The translations under genes were made by a program, and so were the position numbers. The notes under the pieces were generated by a model. That model saw only the letters and a program-made list of their open reading frames with translations. It did no database searches and was not told the DNA's origin. Below, in pieces: positions 37,801 through 48,634 of a stretch of DNA of 64,000 bases; positions within the stretch are counted from its first letter, which is position 1, and every line of letters begins with the position of its first letter. The stretch is taken from assembly GCF_001039355.2 (NCBI RefSeq), contig NW_019774725.1, positions 85,336-149,335 of the forward strand, given 5' to 3'. The DNA comes from Lingula anatina. Lineage: Eukaryota > Brachiopoda > Lingulata > Lingulida > Lingulidae.

Positions 37801-40800
37801 AATCTTAGAAAAACACAGTCGCTCAATTACGACGCGGTAGGCCGAGGATTTTTCATGTCCCATTAGGTAATCATGGCATCCCAACCAACCTACGTTTGGA
37901 GGTAAAAGTAACGTTGGTTTTGTTGCCCAGGTAGTTCTTAGTGTTCTTTCGACGCTTACCTGAATCCAGACTCGGATATATTTCTTAATAAAATCCAGCT
38001 TGAAAAAACATATCAACAACAGGGAAAGAAATTCGCCGAGTGCTTCTAGTGCATTATCTGCATTACTGAAAAGCGTTCGTTAGCGTTTCGGTAGCAGTTA
38101 ACACCTCTTCAAACACTTTCAGCAGAAGGTCACGATCTCACGTTGTATCAATTAGCCTGGCAGGTTAAAGAGAGTGGTTTGTTTTATAGATTTGGTCAAT
38201 TTCACTCCTGCTATGGATGTTGAGCTATCTCAAAGATATCCTCTTTTAAAAACATCGCGTGAAACTGGAGATCTAACGGTCTGGTCTCAGTACACTTATA
38301 TCGAAACACCAGTGGGTCCCAATTACGTGCTTCCGCCAGGAGCACGATGGTGAAACCTGAACAGTTCAGGGGAATCGGGCGAAACAATGGACACATAATC
38401 ATATTCAGGTAGATGGGGTGGAGCCCACGTGGACGGTTCTGGCACCGACTGCGCTATGTTTTTGTAAAATGGTTATTTTTTCGGACCGAATTCTTTCTGT
38501 ACTCGCGGTTCAATTGATGTATTGTTCACATATTTGGGCACATGGGAAGGTGGCCTTCTTGTGACGGGGATTATAATTCATATATTTGCCCAAGCAAGAA
38601 AGTTATGCTTTAAGATGGAAGAGAACTATTTTTAATGATTTTGGTTGCCACTTTGACATTTACTTAACAAAGCAATGAAAATTGACATAGTAAACTATCA
38701 CGGGCCGTCAGATGTTAGTTCAGGTAATGAAACACCGATTGGCAGACGACACATGTCTTGTTATTCTTTTCCCACCAAACAAGGAACATTTACTCTTTAT
38801 GCCTAAGTTAACACTGATTGCAGCAATGTCACTTGCACAGTTCAACGAATTTGCTACATTTTACCCCTATCGAAATTGACGCCCTACTTCTATTTAATTG
38901 CAATTCTTCACTGCTTTTAGAAGTTATTTCTCTGAAACCCGACCCCGAACTTGGCTTAACAGACACACAGTTCACTAGATCTATAAAGATTTTGTATTGT
39001 AAAAGTTATAATATTTTGAATAAATGTCTTGAAACGTCTAAATCTCTTTTATTCGACCTGACAGCACTTTTTCCTTTCACGATTGCAACACTGCTCACTC
39101 ACTTTGAAGACTTAAGTCATCATGTTTCTTTCACGATATAATGGAATTGCCCGTATTCTACTTATATAGGTTCATTTACCCCTTTCTTTTTTGTTTACGG
39201 GAGAAGTATAAGTTTATAAAAAAAATAAACCTAGGTTAACATTTTTAGCAGTTGCTGAAATTTTCATTTATATTCATTATGATCCATATAAGTCAATTTA
39301 ACTCAAATATCTATTTGCGAGGCGAGCTTTGTTGGACAATAAAGAAGTCTTGGCAACGAACATGTTGATAGTTACGTTGTAGATAAAAGTGACGTTTGCG
39401 AAATATCAAAATGATTCGTGACAAAATTATTCGGGAAAGATGTAAAAATTATATAGGTGTAAAAATCACATGAATTGAATCGAATTTTGAAATTTGCCAT
39501 TTTTGGACATTCCAATAACATCAATGTGAAGGTCGATTAGGAAATTACGAAAATATGCTCATCATAAAATTACAATTCTACAAACGAAAAAATCTGGAAA
39601 GAGTATCTTTTTGTTCTTTTTGCATATTCCTTTCTTATTCGTTTGATTAAGTCGTGGAAGTAGTGAAGAGCGTACACGTGCTCAACACGAAAAAAAAAAA
39701 AAAAACGAAGTGGAAATACCAACAAAAAGAAAACTGAAAAAAAAGTAAAGAAAATGGACACAACAGCCGAAGCGGTCACTGCCTATCCTGTTGTTGTGCC
39801 CTCTCCACAGGCGGCATTCTCTTATCTTTGAAGTGGGCATCGCTGTAGCATGCATCAAATTTCAACGTCTTTTTTGTAGAGATGAAATCTTTTGGGGGAA
39901 GAGATAGTGTCATCTTTCTTTAATTGACACTAAGTGTTTAGCTTGAGGGCATGACATACTTGTACGGATTAACTCAAAAATCGAACTCTCTCGCTAAAAA
40001 TGGGGGTGCACTGTTATTTGTTTGTTGAATCTTTTTACACTCAGATGTATTGTAGACGGAATTACATGGTGCGGTGCATCCCGTGCACTTAGACTGGTAG
40101 AGACACCATCCAAACACTCATTTCCCCTCTAATTAGTGTCAGGCAACTTGAATTTTAAAAGCTTAATGCAAGAACCAAAGAATCATTTTCTTGACTATTT
40201 GGTCCATTTTTATGCTCGAATTGAGTTTTAGAACAGTTTCTTTATTCTGTGCAGAATTGGGTGGTCAGATGTGATATTTTAATATCGTCTGCCTGAAGCT
40301 GAAGGGATTAAATGTTACAATGTAGCTATCAGATATTTGAGTGGAAATCCATACTAGTAGAAGTGGTTTAGTTCGCTTTATACGTGTATTAGATCATACA
40401 TACCACAAAAAGAAAAAAAAGTATCAACCACAAAAGGACGAAAACGTTTTGTAAGAACTGTCTGTAGCATGTAATTTGTAATTAGTCTTCTCTTGAATAT
40501 ATGTGTATTAGAGATCGTAAATTTAAAATCTCATGTAAAATTGTTCCCAGTAGTGCATTATTTAACGACTCCTCGTTACGAACTTAGGGACCCTTCCCAG
40601 AGATATTTGGATCGATCTATCTCCCTGGGGAGTCTCATTAAATTGCTATCAATATAACCGGCTTAAACGTCTGTCACGCCTTGTAAAGCTGTTAGGGGGT
40701 AATTATCTTTACCCCTAGCTGATTCGGTAGGCGTGACAGACATTTAAGCCGGCAAGTTGATAGCAATTTAGTGAGACTCCCCAGGGAGTTAGACTGATCC

Positions 40801-41643
40801 AGATGGATCGATCTAGGCATGGGAACCCAATCTTAATCTTGTGTTATATGTCAGTTTCATGAATCAAATACGTAGGGAAATAAGTGAACGACACTTACGA
40901 CCAAAGTTAGCTAACGATGTTTTCGTGAAACCAGCCCAAGGCACTTTTAAATGAAGCCACTCTGTTTTCACAGATCAATTGCCAGAAACTAGTTGAAAGC
41001 AAAACCATACTTATGTCCAAGGAAATTGCCAGTAAAACAAAAATAAAACGAAATCGATACTGTGCTTTAAAATCGACACCTTTGTGATGTTGGCATCAGA
41101 ATTATTATTCTAAAAATATTTACGAAAGTTTATTTTCTATTACACAAAAACTGTAGAACATAATGATTACTGGGGTTACTTCTGTTCTTTAACACTCTGA
41201 CTTACAAAGGTTCATGGAATGAAGGTAAATCAGTGTATACTACCAAGACTAGAGCGTGAGAAGATGATATTCCACATACGTTGTAGAGAGACTCAAAATT
41301 CCCCCCCCCCCCCAAATTCTCACATAGAACAGAATGATTACTAGGGTAACTACTGTCACTTCACACTCTATCATTCAGAGGTTCATGAAATGAAGTAAAA
41401 TCTGTTCATACAGACTGGACGGAAGATGTAGGGAGACTCCGTTTTTCCATCAAGATTCTCACGTACTGTGTCTCAACGACCACCAACACAGTCACAAGTT
41501 TTAACTGCTTCATTTCCAATTCACGGGTGTTTTTTTTAACGTGAGGGTCTGACAGATAGGGTGGGGTTAACATTTTGAATCATTAGCACCATAAATTTTA
41601 GTATAAAAAAGGAAATAAGAAAGAAAAACACTGTCAAGTGTGG

Positions 41644-41677
<34 letters not shown>

Positions 41678-44600
41678 CCACAGTGATGCATTACTGAGCA
41701 CTTGTTAGCAAGTTGTGGTTTTGTAATATGACATCACGAAAAGAACTTTTTCACGTATGTTCTGCATCGTGTTGAACCCCACCAGTTTCTCACTCCGAAA
41801 GGCATGGAACAACTTTCTTGCCACTTATGGCAGTCATTATGGCCGAATGTGGGGGTCAAATTTTCCATAACAATTTCGGACATAATCTCTGCGTTGTTTC
41901 TAACAAAAGAAACAAACACTGAGTAATGGGTTACTTCTCATCAAGTAATTGCCAAATGTCACACGGTTCGTTAATCGGACCACCGGCCCACCTGTCCCAG
42001 ATGTAGTACTCTAGTCAGCGGAGAGACTTGTCGCCAAATTAAAAACGGCGTTTCAAGTGGTCACCTGTTGGAAAAGAACTAGCAGGTGTTGAAGTGGACA
42101 GCGTGCGTGTAATAAGATTCATGAAAATGGTCTCTATCCAGATTGGACGTGTTCGAAGAATACTCTGAAAATTGTGTCACTCGTTTTATACAGTCTTAAA
42201 TCTTTTTTTTTTACCAGGAATCAATTAAATACCTATAAAAACGCACCATATAAAAAATTAATAATATAAAATACACATAATTAGCATTATTGAGTGCAAG
42301 CTAAGGACAACTTCGAAGAAGTGATCTTTTAGGATTTTTTTGTATAAAAAAGGGAGAGGAGTGTCGTGCCAGACGTACTGCATTGTCAAATCTTGTTCAA
42401 AGATATTTGCTCTTTCTGCACTACAGCTGTAGAAGAATGGCAATCCAAACTTTGATTCTATAAACGAACTTTGACGAATTGCTGTTTCTAAAACATAGTG
42501 TAACATTTGCAGCCCCAACTGTTTATTCACGTGCAGTAGAGTGCGTTTCAAAGTCTGACAGGTACATATTGTGAAAAGAGTGCATTTTGATTCTTATTGC
42601 AACAGCCTAGTGGTTTAAAATCTTGTGTGTCTGCCAAAATGTATCTGTGTCACTTTTTTTTCTTTTTTTTTTCTTAAATTATTTTAGTGAAAACGTGCTG
42701 CTTTCTATTCGGGAACCATTTATAAACACCACACTCTTTACTGAAGTGTGTGGAACTAATCGCATAAGGCAATTCCCGCGAAGACTTCCTTTGCTATTTC
42801 AAGTGTTCATGAGAACCGTGGCAGGTCTGCAATATTGCTTACTCCAGTGCATAGACAGAACCCCCAACTAGAAGGGTTAATTATTTTTTCAAGTGTCCAC
42901 AAGAAGTTGTAGCAATTAATCTGTTTAAAGGCTTTCGACGCCGTCTCAAGCATTTCAAATAAAGATTGTCAGGTCAAAGTATTCAGATGCCTGAGTAAAC
43001 ACAATGGTTTTGATATGATACTGTACTTGATAGAAATGAAAACCGCATTTTTTTCTCCTTAGTCTGGGCGACAGATGCACAGTTTACAGTAGCGTGTCGT
43101 TCGAGTGTCGGCAACTGTATGAGAGAAATGGCTTTCCCATTGTGCGAACAGCATCGTATGTTTCTGCAGTGGCACTATTTTCAAACATAAGTGGCGTTAC
43201 AAGAAACAAACTAGCATTCTCTACTTTAAAAGCACTTGGGAAGAGCTGATCCGCAGGCTTGTCTGAAATGTGTTTTCTTTGGTAGTTAGAACACCATTTT
43301 TCTAAAATGATGAACGAATCTGTTTTGATTTTTCTTGCCACTTTCTCTAGTCCAAAGCAGAACGCCAACTTGGCAATATGTATGTCACAGTTAGAATCAA
43401 ATCAAGATGTATTAGATTAGAGTATAAAGCAGATTTGAATTTTACCTAAGCAAAACTCAGTTCGTATCTCACCTAGGCTGGTTGCCAAATTGCCTGGATT
43501 TGAATCTAACCATCTCTGTTTTACTTGAGAGTGGTCCACTGAATGATGTTATTGTTGCTTATATATATTCGCTGTGTCAATTTTGTTGCGTTGAAAATTG
43601 AACTAAAACGCAAGTAAAACCCGATATACATACCTATGATTTATTTCTACGTTGGTATTACTTCAGATATCAAAAAGCTGTCTTTATATGGTGATGACTC
43701 GGATGGTGAACCCCCACAGAAGGACCAATCATCCCGGAGTTCGGATATGTACTATGACGGCACCCTTTCAGACTCCCCCCTGTACCGTGACCGTTACCAG
43801 TCATCCTACAGCAGCACCCCCTTTAGCCAACTGACCACTGTTCCCAAACGACCCTTCTTGCTGTCCAGGGAGCTAAAACAATTGGCCATTGAGGGAAATC
43901 GGATCAAGATTGTTCACGAGCGGCAGTTTGAGATGTTGCACGATTTGAAGAAACTGTCACTAAAGAATAACCGCCTGAAGACGATATCTCGTGAGGCCTT
44001 TGATGGGCTGACGGCCCTAGAGGATCTTGACTTGTCAGGGAACCATATTGAGGAACTTCATAAGTCCATTCTGCAGAAAACGACCAAATTGAAGCGACTA
44101 AACCTTAAAAGTAATCGGCTTTACTATCTGGACGAATATGCCCTTAGAACATTGACCCAATTAGAATTTCTTGATATGTCAAATAATTATATCAACGACC
44201 TGCCAGCCGCCATCTTTAGCGAGCTGGTAAACCTCAAAGAACTCTACCTAGATAACAATAACATTGCCATTTTAGGCTGGATATGGTTCAGGCAACTTGC
44301 TCGGTTGGAAAAGTTGTCCCTAAAGGGGAATGGGGTTGTTGTCGTGCCGCCCCAGGCCTTTGAACCATTATACAACCTCCGAGTTCTCTCTCTGGCTAAC
44401 AACAAGTTGGACACTCTTACATATGACACCTTCAAAAATCTTGCAAAAATGGAAACATTGGATTTATCAAACAATAGCATATCCAAGATTGACGACTCGA
44501 CTTTCCATCACATGTCAAAGTTGGAATCCTTAAACTTGAATCGTAATAGGATCCAAAGTATTGGCAGACTTTTCCAAAGCAACTTCTCCTCACTACATGT

Positions 44601-47109
44601 GCTGTCTCTGTCAAGAAACCGGATTGAAACCTTGCAAAGCCAGGATATCCGGCGCGTTATGAAGCTGAACAAATTGGATCTTTCTTATAACAAACTAAAG
44701 GACATAAGAACCCGCACTTTTACCGGATTTACAAACCTGAGAATTCTTAAACTTGACCACAATGACATCAGAGACATTGAGGACGAGGCCTTTACTGTGG
44801 CTGTCGTGAATACCCTTTCAAAACTCACTTGGCTTTATTTACAATACAATGAAATGACAGCCATTCGTCCCAGGGCCTTATATGGACTGCCTTACCTAAA
44901 GTTTCTCAATTTAGCCCATAATAAAATCGAAAATATGGCCTCCACTTCCTTTAATTGGATGGGAGGAGTAAGGTCCCTCATGCTGAATACCAACAAACTT
45001 TCAAAGATCGACACTGGAATGTTCCAGAAAATGGGTGTCTTGAAACACTTGAACCTTGCTGACAATAAACTGCGTACTTTGCCTTTCAATACTTTATTGG
45101 GGTTAGAGAATTTGGAGGAAATCAACCTTGGTTCAAACAGAATCAAAGGTCTGGCAGATGATGCCTTCTTGGACACCCCGAACCTGCGTCGAATTGACCT
45201 GCGCAGCAACAGGATAAACACTGTGGATATGAAAACATTTTCACCAATTTTACGACTGAGATACCTCAACTTCGCCAAAAACAAAATATCTCGTGTCAGG
45301 ATGTCAAACACCCATCAGAAAAGTATAAAATATTTGTCGTTTGCGGACAACAACTTGGCGACATTAAGCGAAAAAGTCCCCATGATGATGAGACCTTACG
45401 GATATATCCATTTGTATGGCAACCCTTGGGCATGTGACTGTAGACTGGCATGGCTGGCAAACAGGGAGAACAGGCTCCGAGTTGTTAATAGTCATGACGT
45501 CATGTGCAAGACACCGTCTTGGTATACGGGAAGATCTGTAAGTAATTTTTTCTTTGAATAATTCTTTGAATACATGCTATTATGTCATCAAATTGAATAA
45601 GCTACCATATTAATTTATTTTATATTTAGATTGTGTTGCTATGATTTAAAGTGAGTTATTATGGAATACCAGCATGCTAAAGATACTTGGATATTGTAGA
45701 AGCCTCACGACCGCTGTTAAATAACTTGGAGAGGAATTCCTGAAACTTTAGTGGCTCGCACAGCTGTTGTTCAGTTAGCCCTAGGGTCCATGAAATGTGG
45801 CTCACACCTGACCTAACACGCATAAACTAACAACGTGCTTAGCCACTTATTGACATGATACCTATTGGGGGCAATTCTAGACGTGTTTTTGAACACGATG
45901 AAGCAATATTTTGCTTCTTACTGGAGATAAGGGGATGTCCGTTTGACCTTTTCTACTTGTGAATTTTAGGTGCTAGAAATCCAGCCGGATCGTTTCGTCT
46001 GCGTTCCTCAGTCACGTGCGGCCGCCGCAATGCAAATGGGCCGACGTCATGTTGGTGGTCTAAGTTGTGCTTTACCGCCTGCAGATATTGAAAACATTGC
46101 CGCAACCCAGATAGCGTACGTATAGGCTTGTCGCAACGTGTAACATGACTGTACCTTGTTTGATCAAGGAATAAGAACCTAATTTAAATCTAAACACTAA
46201 TTTCGAGAACAGGAAGTTGGCGGTACCGTCTTACACGGAACGCAGAAATAGGAAGCATATTACGGAACGAATTATTTTTTATCAATCGTTTTTCCTTCCA
46301 CCTAATAAACCAAATGATAGAATATTCCTTATCAGACACCCTACCCATAAACCCCCTAGGGTTTTTCACCGAGAATAACTTTCTTTCATCCTATTTTTTC
46401 GTTACTTAGTTGGAAGAGGAAAGCAGTATTCCCCATGCACGCCACCGTCCTTAACACGGAGGGCTTACCCGCGTGCGCTGGCCTCCACGTGGACAGAGAC
46501 TGGGTGCTAACCATGGGCAGCTGCCTGTCTCTTAAGCGTGAGGACGGATCGCCACTCGTGAACAGGACTGCTGCGGTCAGGCTCGGGGAGTACAGGGAAG
46601 GAAGAACGCGGGACGCCCCAAAGACGATTGAGTCGATATTTGTCCACCCACAGTCAAACAACGGTCGTTTCGACGTTGCCCTTGCCAAGCTGAAGCCAAC
46701 GTATCAGTCTGGAGCGCGGGCTCAGGAGTACCCTTGCGTGCTGACAGAACACCACATCGATGTCGTTCAGAGGTTGGGTATGAAGGGCGTTGTCAGCGCT
46801 CAGCAATCGAGAGGGACTACGTCAACACGGGTTAAGCTTCGAATGGCTCCCATCTACCTCACCCCTAAACCTCAATGCAGGGCGTCTGGATTTATCTGTG
46901 GTACGTCGAAAATCTACAGAATAAAGCCGGACCAGGAGGTCCCTTACCGCACCAAAGGTTCCCCCTTGTTCTTTGACATGGGGCCAAGGGGATGGACCAT
47001 AGGGGGGATTCAGAATGGACAGTTGAATGGCAATGAGGGATGGTTCATGCCTGCTTATGCGTATCTGTCTTGGATGGAAAACACCATACAAAGATACTCT
47101 AGACAGTAA
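31568..47109 (+). CDS. Secreted leucine-rich-repeat protein fused to an inactive trypsin-like domain (four exons)
   Basis: Exons 31568-31886, 43667-45537, 45970-46115 and 46410-47109 join with matching phases into 3036 nt, 1011 residues. Order of parts: signal peptide (MAWNKAALVLLSLILCSEGQ), LRRNT cysteine cap (residues about 40-110), a Ser/Tyr/Asp-rich linker (about 117-173), about 21 leucine-rich repeats of mostly 24 residues (about 175-690), LRRCT cap with NPWACDC (about 691-745), a short spacer, and an S1-family fold at about 780-1011. No transmembrane segment follows, so the product should be secreted. The protease-like domain keeps the 42-58 type Cys pair and the DVALAKL aspartate. It lacks the catalytic His (WVLTMGSC) and Ser (RTKGSPLFF) and has no R-IVGG activation site, so it is a serine-protease homologue expected to bind rather than cut. 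A role in extracellular recognition or immunity is an inference. I do not recognise a named orthologue. Confidence 0.88.
35459..35476. repeat. Poly(G) tract, 18 bases
   Basis: Uninterrupted G run in intron 1 of the LRR gene. Length is unreliable at such homopolymers. Confidence 0.9.
36338..37029. mobile_element. Non-autonomous inverted-repeat element with repeated ATCGCGAT palindromes
   Basis: The ends are inverted copies: AGCCCCATTCACAC at 36338 and GTGTGAATGGGGCT ending at 37029. Both end zones carry the self-complementary motif ATCGCGAT or a one-base variant (near 36370, 36393, 36435, 36488, 36918 and 36981) and TCTATCGATGTAAA twice. The middle is AT-rich and has no convincing ORF. No clear target-site duplication is visible beyond three bases (TGT). 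This looks like a MITE-type DNA element of about 692 bp. Confidence 0.75.
40588..40829. mobile_element. Foldback (hairpin) element, about 240 bp
   Basis: Two arms of about 75-100 bases are inverted complements. The left arm holds CTCCCTGGGGAGTCTCA and GGCTTAAACGTCTGTCACGC. The right arm holds GCGTGACAGACATTTAAGCC and TGAGACTCCCCAGGGAG in variant form. They are separated by a loop of about 50 bases. The core 40609-40818 is secure; the outer limits are approximate. Confidence 0.75.
41157..41460. repeat. Diverged two-copy direct repeat, about 170 and 130 bp
   Basis: Both copies run AATGATTACT-GGGT, then AGGTTCATG-AATGAAG, then GGGAGACTC or GAGAGACTC, then ATTCTCAC. The second begins near 41330. 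A 13-base C run at 41301-41313 lies at the end of the first copy. Confidence 0.7.
41644..41675. repeat. Poly(A) tract, about 32 bases
   Basis: Uninterrupted A run. It could be the tail of a retroposed sequence, but the upstream sequence shows no recognisable retroelement. Confidence 0.85.
43667..45537 (+). CDS. LRR-protease homologue gene, exon 2: linker and all leucine-rich repeats
   Basis: One long exon encodes residues 107-730. After IKKLSL, which completes the LRRNT, comes a polar linker of about 57 residues (SRSSDMYYDGTLSD, YQSSYSSTPF). Then about 21 repeats follow the pattern LxxLxLxxNxIxxIxxxxFxxLxx, for example EDLDLSGNHIEELH and NKLDLSYNKLKDI. One repeat is five residues longer (FTVAVVNTLSKL). 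The exon ends inside the LRRCT after NPWACDC and VMCKTPSWYTGRS at a GTAAGT donor in phase 0. Carrying a whole repeat array on a single exon is common for extracellular LRR genes. Confidence 0.9.
45970..46115 (+). CDS. LRR-protease homologue gene, exon 3: end of LRRCT and spacer
   Basis: The acceptor ATTTTAG precedes 45970 and the donor GTACGT follows 46115. It reads VLEIQPDRFVCVPQSRAAAA and then MQMGRRHVGGLSCALPPADI in frame. FVC supplies the fourth cysteine of the LRRCT cap, which is strong support for a junction that would otherwise be missed. The remaining residues link to the protease-like domain. Confidence 0.85.
46410..47109 (+). CDS. LRR-protease homologue gene, exon 4: inactive S1 (trypsin-like) domain and stop
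   Basis: The acceptor TACTTAG precedes 46410, and one base completes an Ala codon. The domain reads MHATVLNTEGLPACAGLHVD then RDWVLTMGSC, with the Cys pair spaced 16 apart as in trypsin. Residue 816 is Ser where the catalytic His should be. Asp867 is kept in RFDVALAKLKP. Residue 961 is Lys where the nucleophilic Ser should be, in YRTKGSPLFF, followed by the usual W-x-x-GG-I strand (GWTIGGIQNG). The stop TAA is at 47107-47109. Fold assignment is by motif and cysteine spacing. Confidence 0.85.
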
Positions 47110-47887
47110 AATATTATGATCGGAATATGATTGTAGGAATTAGTTAAATAACGTGCGGACCAATATTATGGTGATTACGCACTTTGCAGACAGGTTCAAA
47201 CAACGAAAGCAAAACCATAGTTTTTCATAGCGATATATTTCCGATTATGCAGGAAATTTAGTGGAAATAGATTATTACAAGAACAGGTTAGACGATTTTA
47301 ATTATGAGAAAAATTTTGAGAGTTTTTTGGGTGGTAATATTAAGATGTTCACCACATTTGTAACATGAAGTAACCTGCTACACTTACACATTTGAAAAAG
47401 GTTGTATTCGACTATGTTAACAACTGGTTATCTGGTGCAATATTATCATTGCTCTAACGGAATTTTACTGACCAGAAGTGGAAAAAACGCATTTAAACGC
47501 AGGTTATACAAAGTTCGCTAAATATTTCTGTGGTTGATTTAACTAAATGCGTTTAAACCTTATGAGATTAGATGATGTTGTTTACCACATGAGATTTATC
47601 TTCTTGTTTATCAGCTCATTTGAAATCTCACTGGTTTCGTTTTGACCTCCACTACTATGACATTTTAAACTATTTAAGAGACAAAAATTAAGTCAACAGT
47701 TCTGTAGCATCTAAAAGTAGTATCATATTTATTTCATGTAATTTAGTCGTGTACGTAACTAATCTCTTTTCTACATTTTCGTTCTAATAATATCATAAAG
47801 TTTTTTGTTGAGACACTGTTGTATATAGCTAAATATTGTATATAAGATGTAAATAGGCGTACTCCTTTGTTTCGCTAACTTTGTTTT

Positions 47888-47893
47888 AATAAA
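47888..47893 (+). terminator. Candidate poly(A) signal of the LRR-protease homologue gene
   Basis: AATAAA about 780 bases after the stop codon. This is the clearest hexamer I found downstream; use is not proven. Confidence 0.35.
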
Positions 47894-48496
47894 GATAAGT
47901 AGTGGAATACTTGAACAGTGTGGCGAATGGCGTTCTTTGTTGGCGTGTCTTATGTGATTAACCACCTTGTAAGTTAGATGTATTTAACTAAATAATTTTG
48001 ATCTTCACCAGTTTAAAGTGTTATTGGAATATGTTATAAATTGAACTTACAGCAAAGTGATCTTTTAGTCGTTTGAAGCCAACTTGTTAAGATGTTTCTT
48101 TAACAAAACGCTATATGGCATGCACTTGAAAGAATTGGTGGCTGTCACAGAATTAACAGAAGAATCAAACCATGATTACTGAAACCAGGTTGTCATTTGA
48201 CCCGTGATCTTTGTTAGTTGTGAAAAACTACACGGGAATGGATTTCTGACATAGCTTTACAATACACTGCCATTATCATTGTACTACCTACCAGTTCCCA
48301 TTAGTCAAGGGACGCCTGTCGTCTGCTCAATACAAGATGGATGCACTGGTCATTCAGGAGGCGTTTTGATGCCATAATTAAAGATACAATAAAATATTTA
48401 TTTCGTAAACGTCTCCAGTGGTGCATATTAGTGCCGCGTGATGCGGATATCATTTATGTGAGCGTTCAATGAACTTGAAGTATGAGTGCCGCTGTG

Positions 48497-48501
<5 letters not shown>

Positions 48502-48537
<36 letters not shown>

Positions 48538-48559
48538 CGCGATCACTCCCAAGTTCTTT

Positions 48560-48590
<31 letters not shown>

Positions 48591-48634
48591 GCGCACACAC
48601 ACACACACACATACACACACACACACACACACAC
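48502..48634. repeat. (CT)n and (CA)n(CG)n(CA)n microsatellites
   Basis: CT run at 48502-48535, then a CA run containing a block of alternating CG at 48560-48634. The second part is alternating purine-pyrimidine, a potential Z-DNA former. Confidence 0.95.

Larger units (their letters stand above)
31887..43666. other. Intron 1 of the LRR-protease homologue gene (11.8 kb)
   Basis: Flanked by a GTAGGT donor and a TTCAG acceptor. It holds the inverted-repeat element at 36338-37029, the foldback element at 40588-40829, a diverged tandem duplication at 41157-41460, and G, C and A homopolymers. I see no additional exon with family features; short open frames here have no recognisable content. Confidence 0.75.

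Noticed and set aside
41644-41675. Poly(A) tract as the end of a LINE or processed pseudogene
   Set aside because: No ORF, reverse-transcriptase motif or cDNA-like sequence was found upstream.
44892-45311. Minus-strand ORF opposite the leucine-rich repeats
   Set aside because: Shadow frame of the LRR exon.
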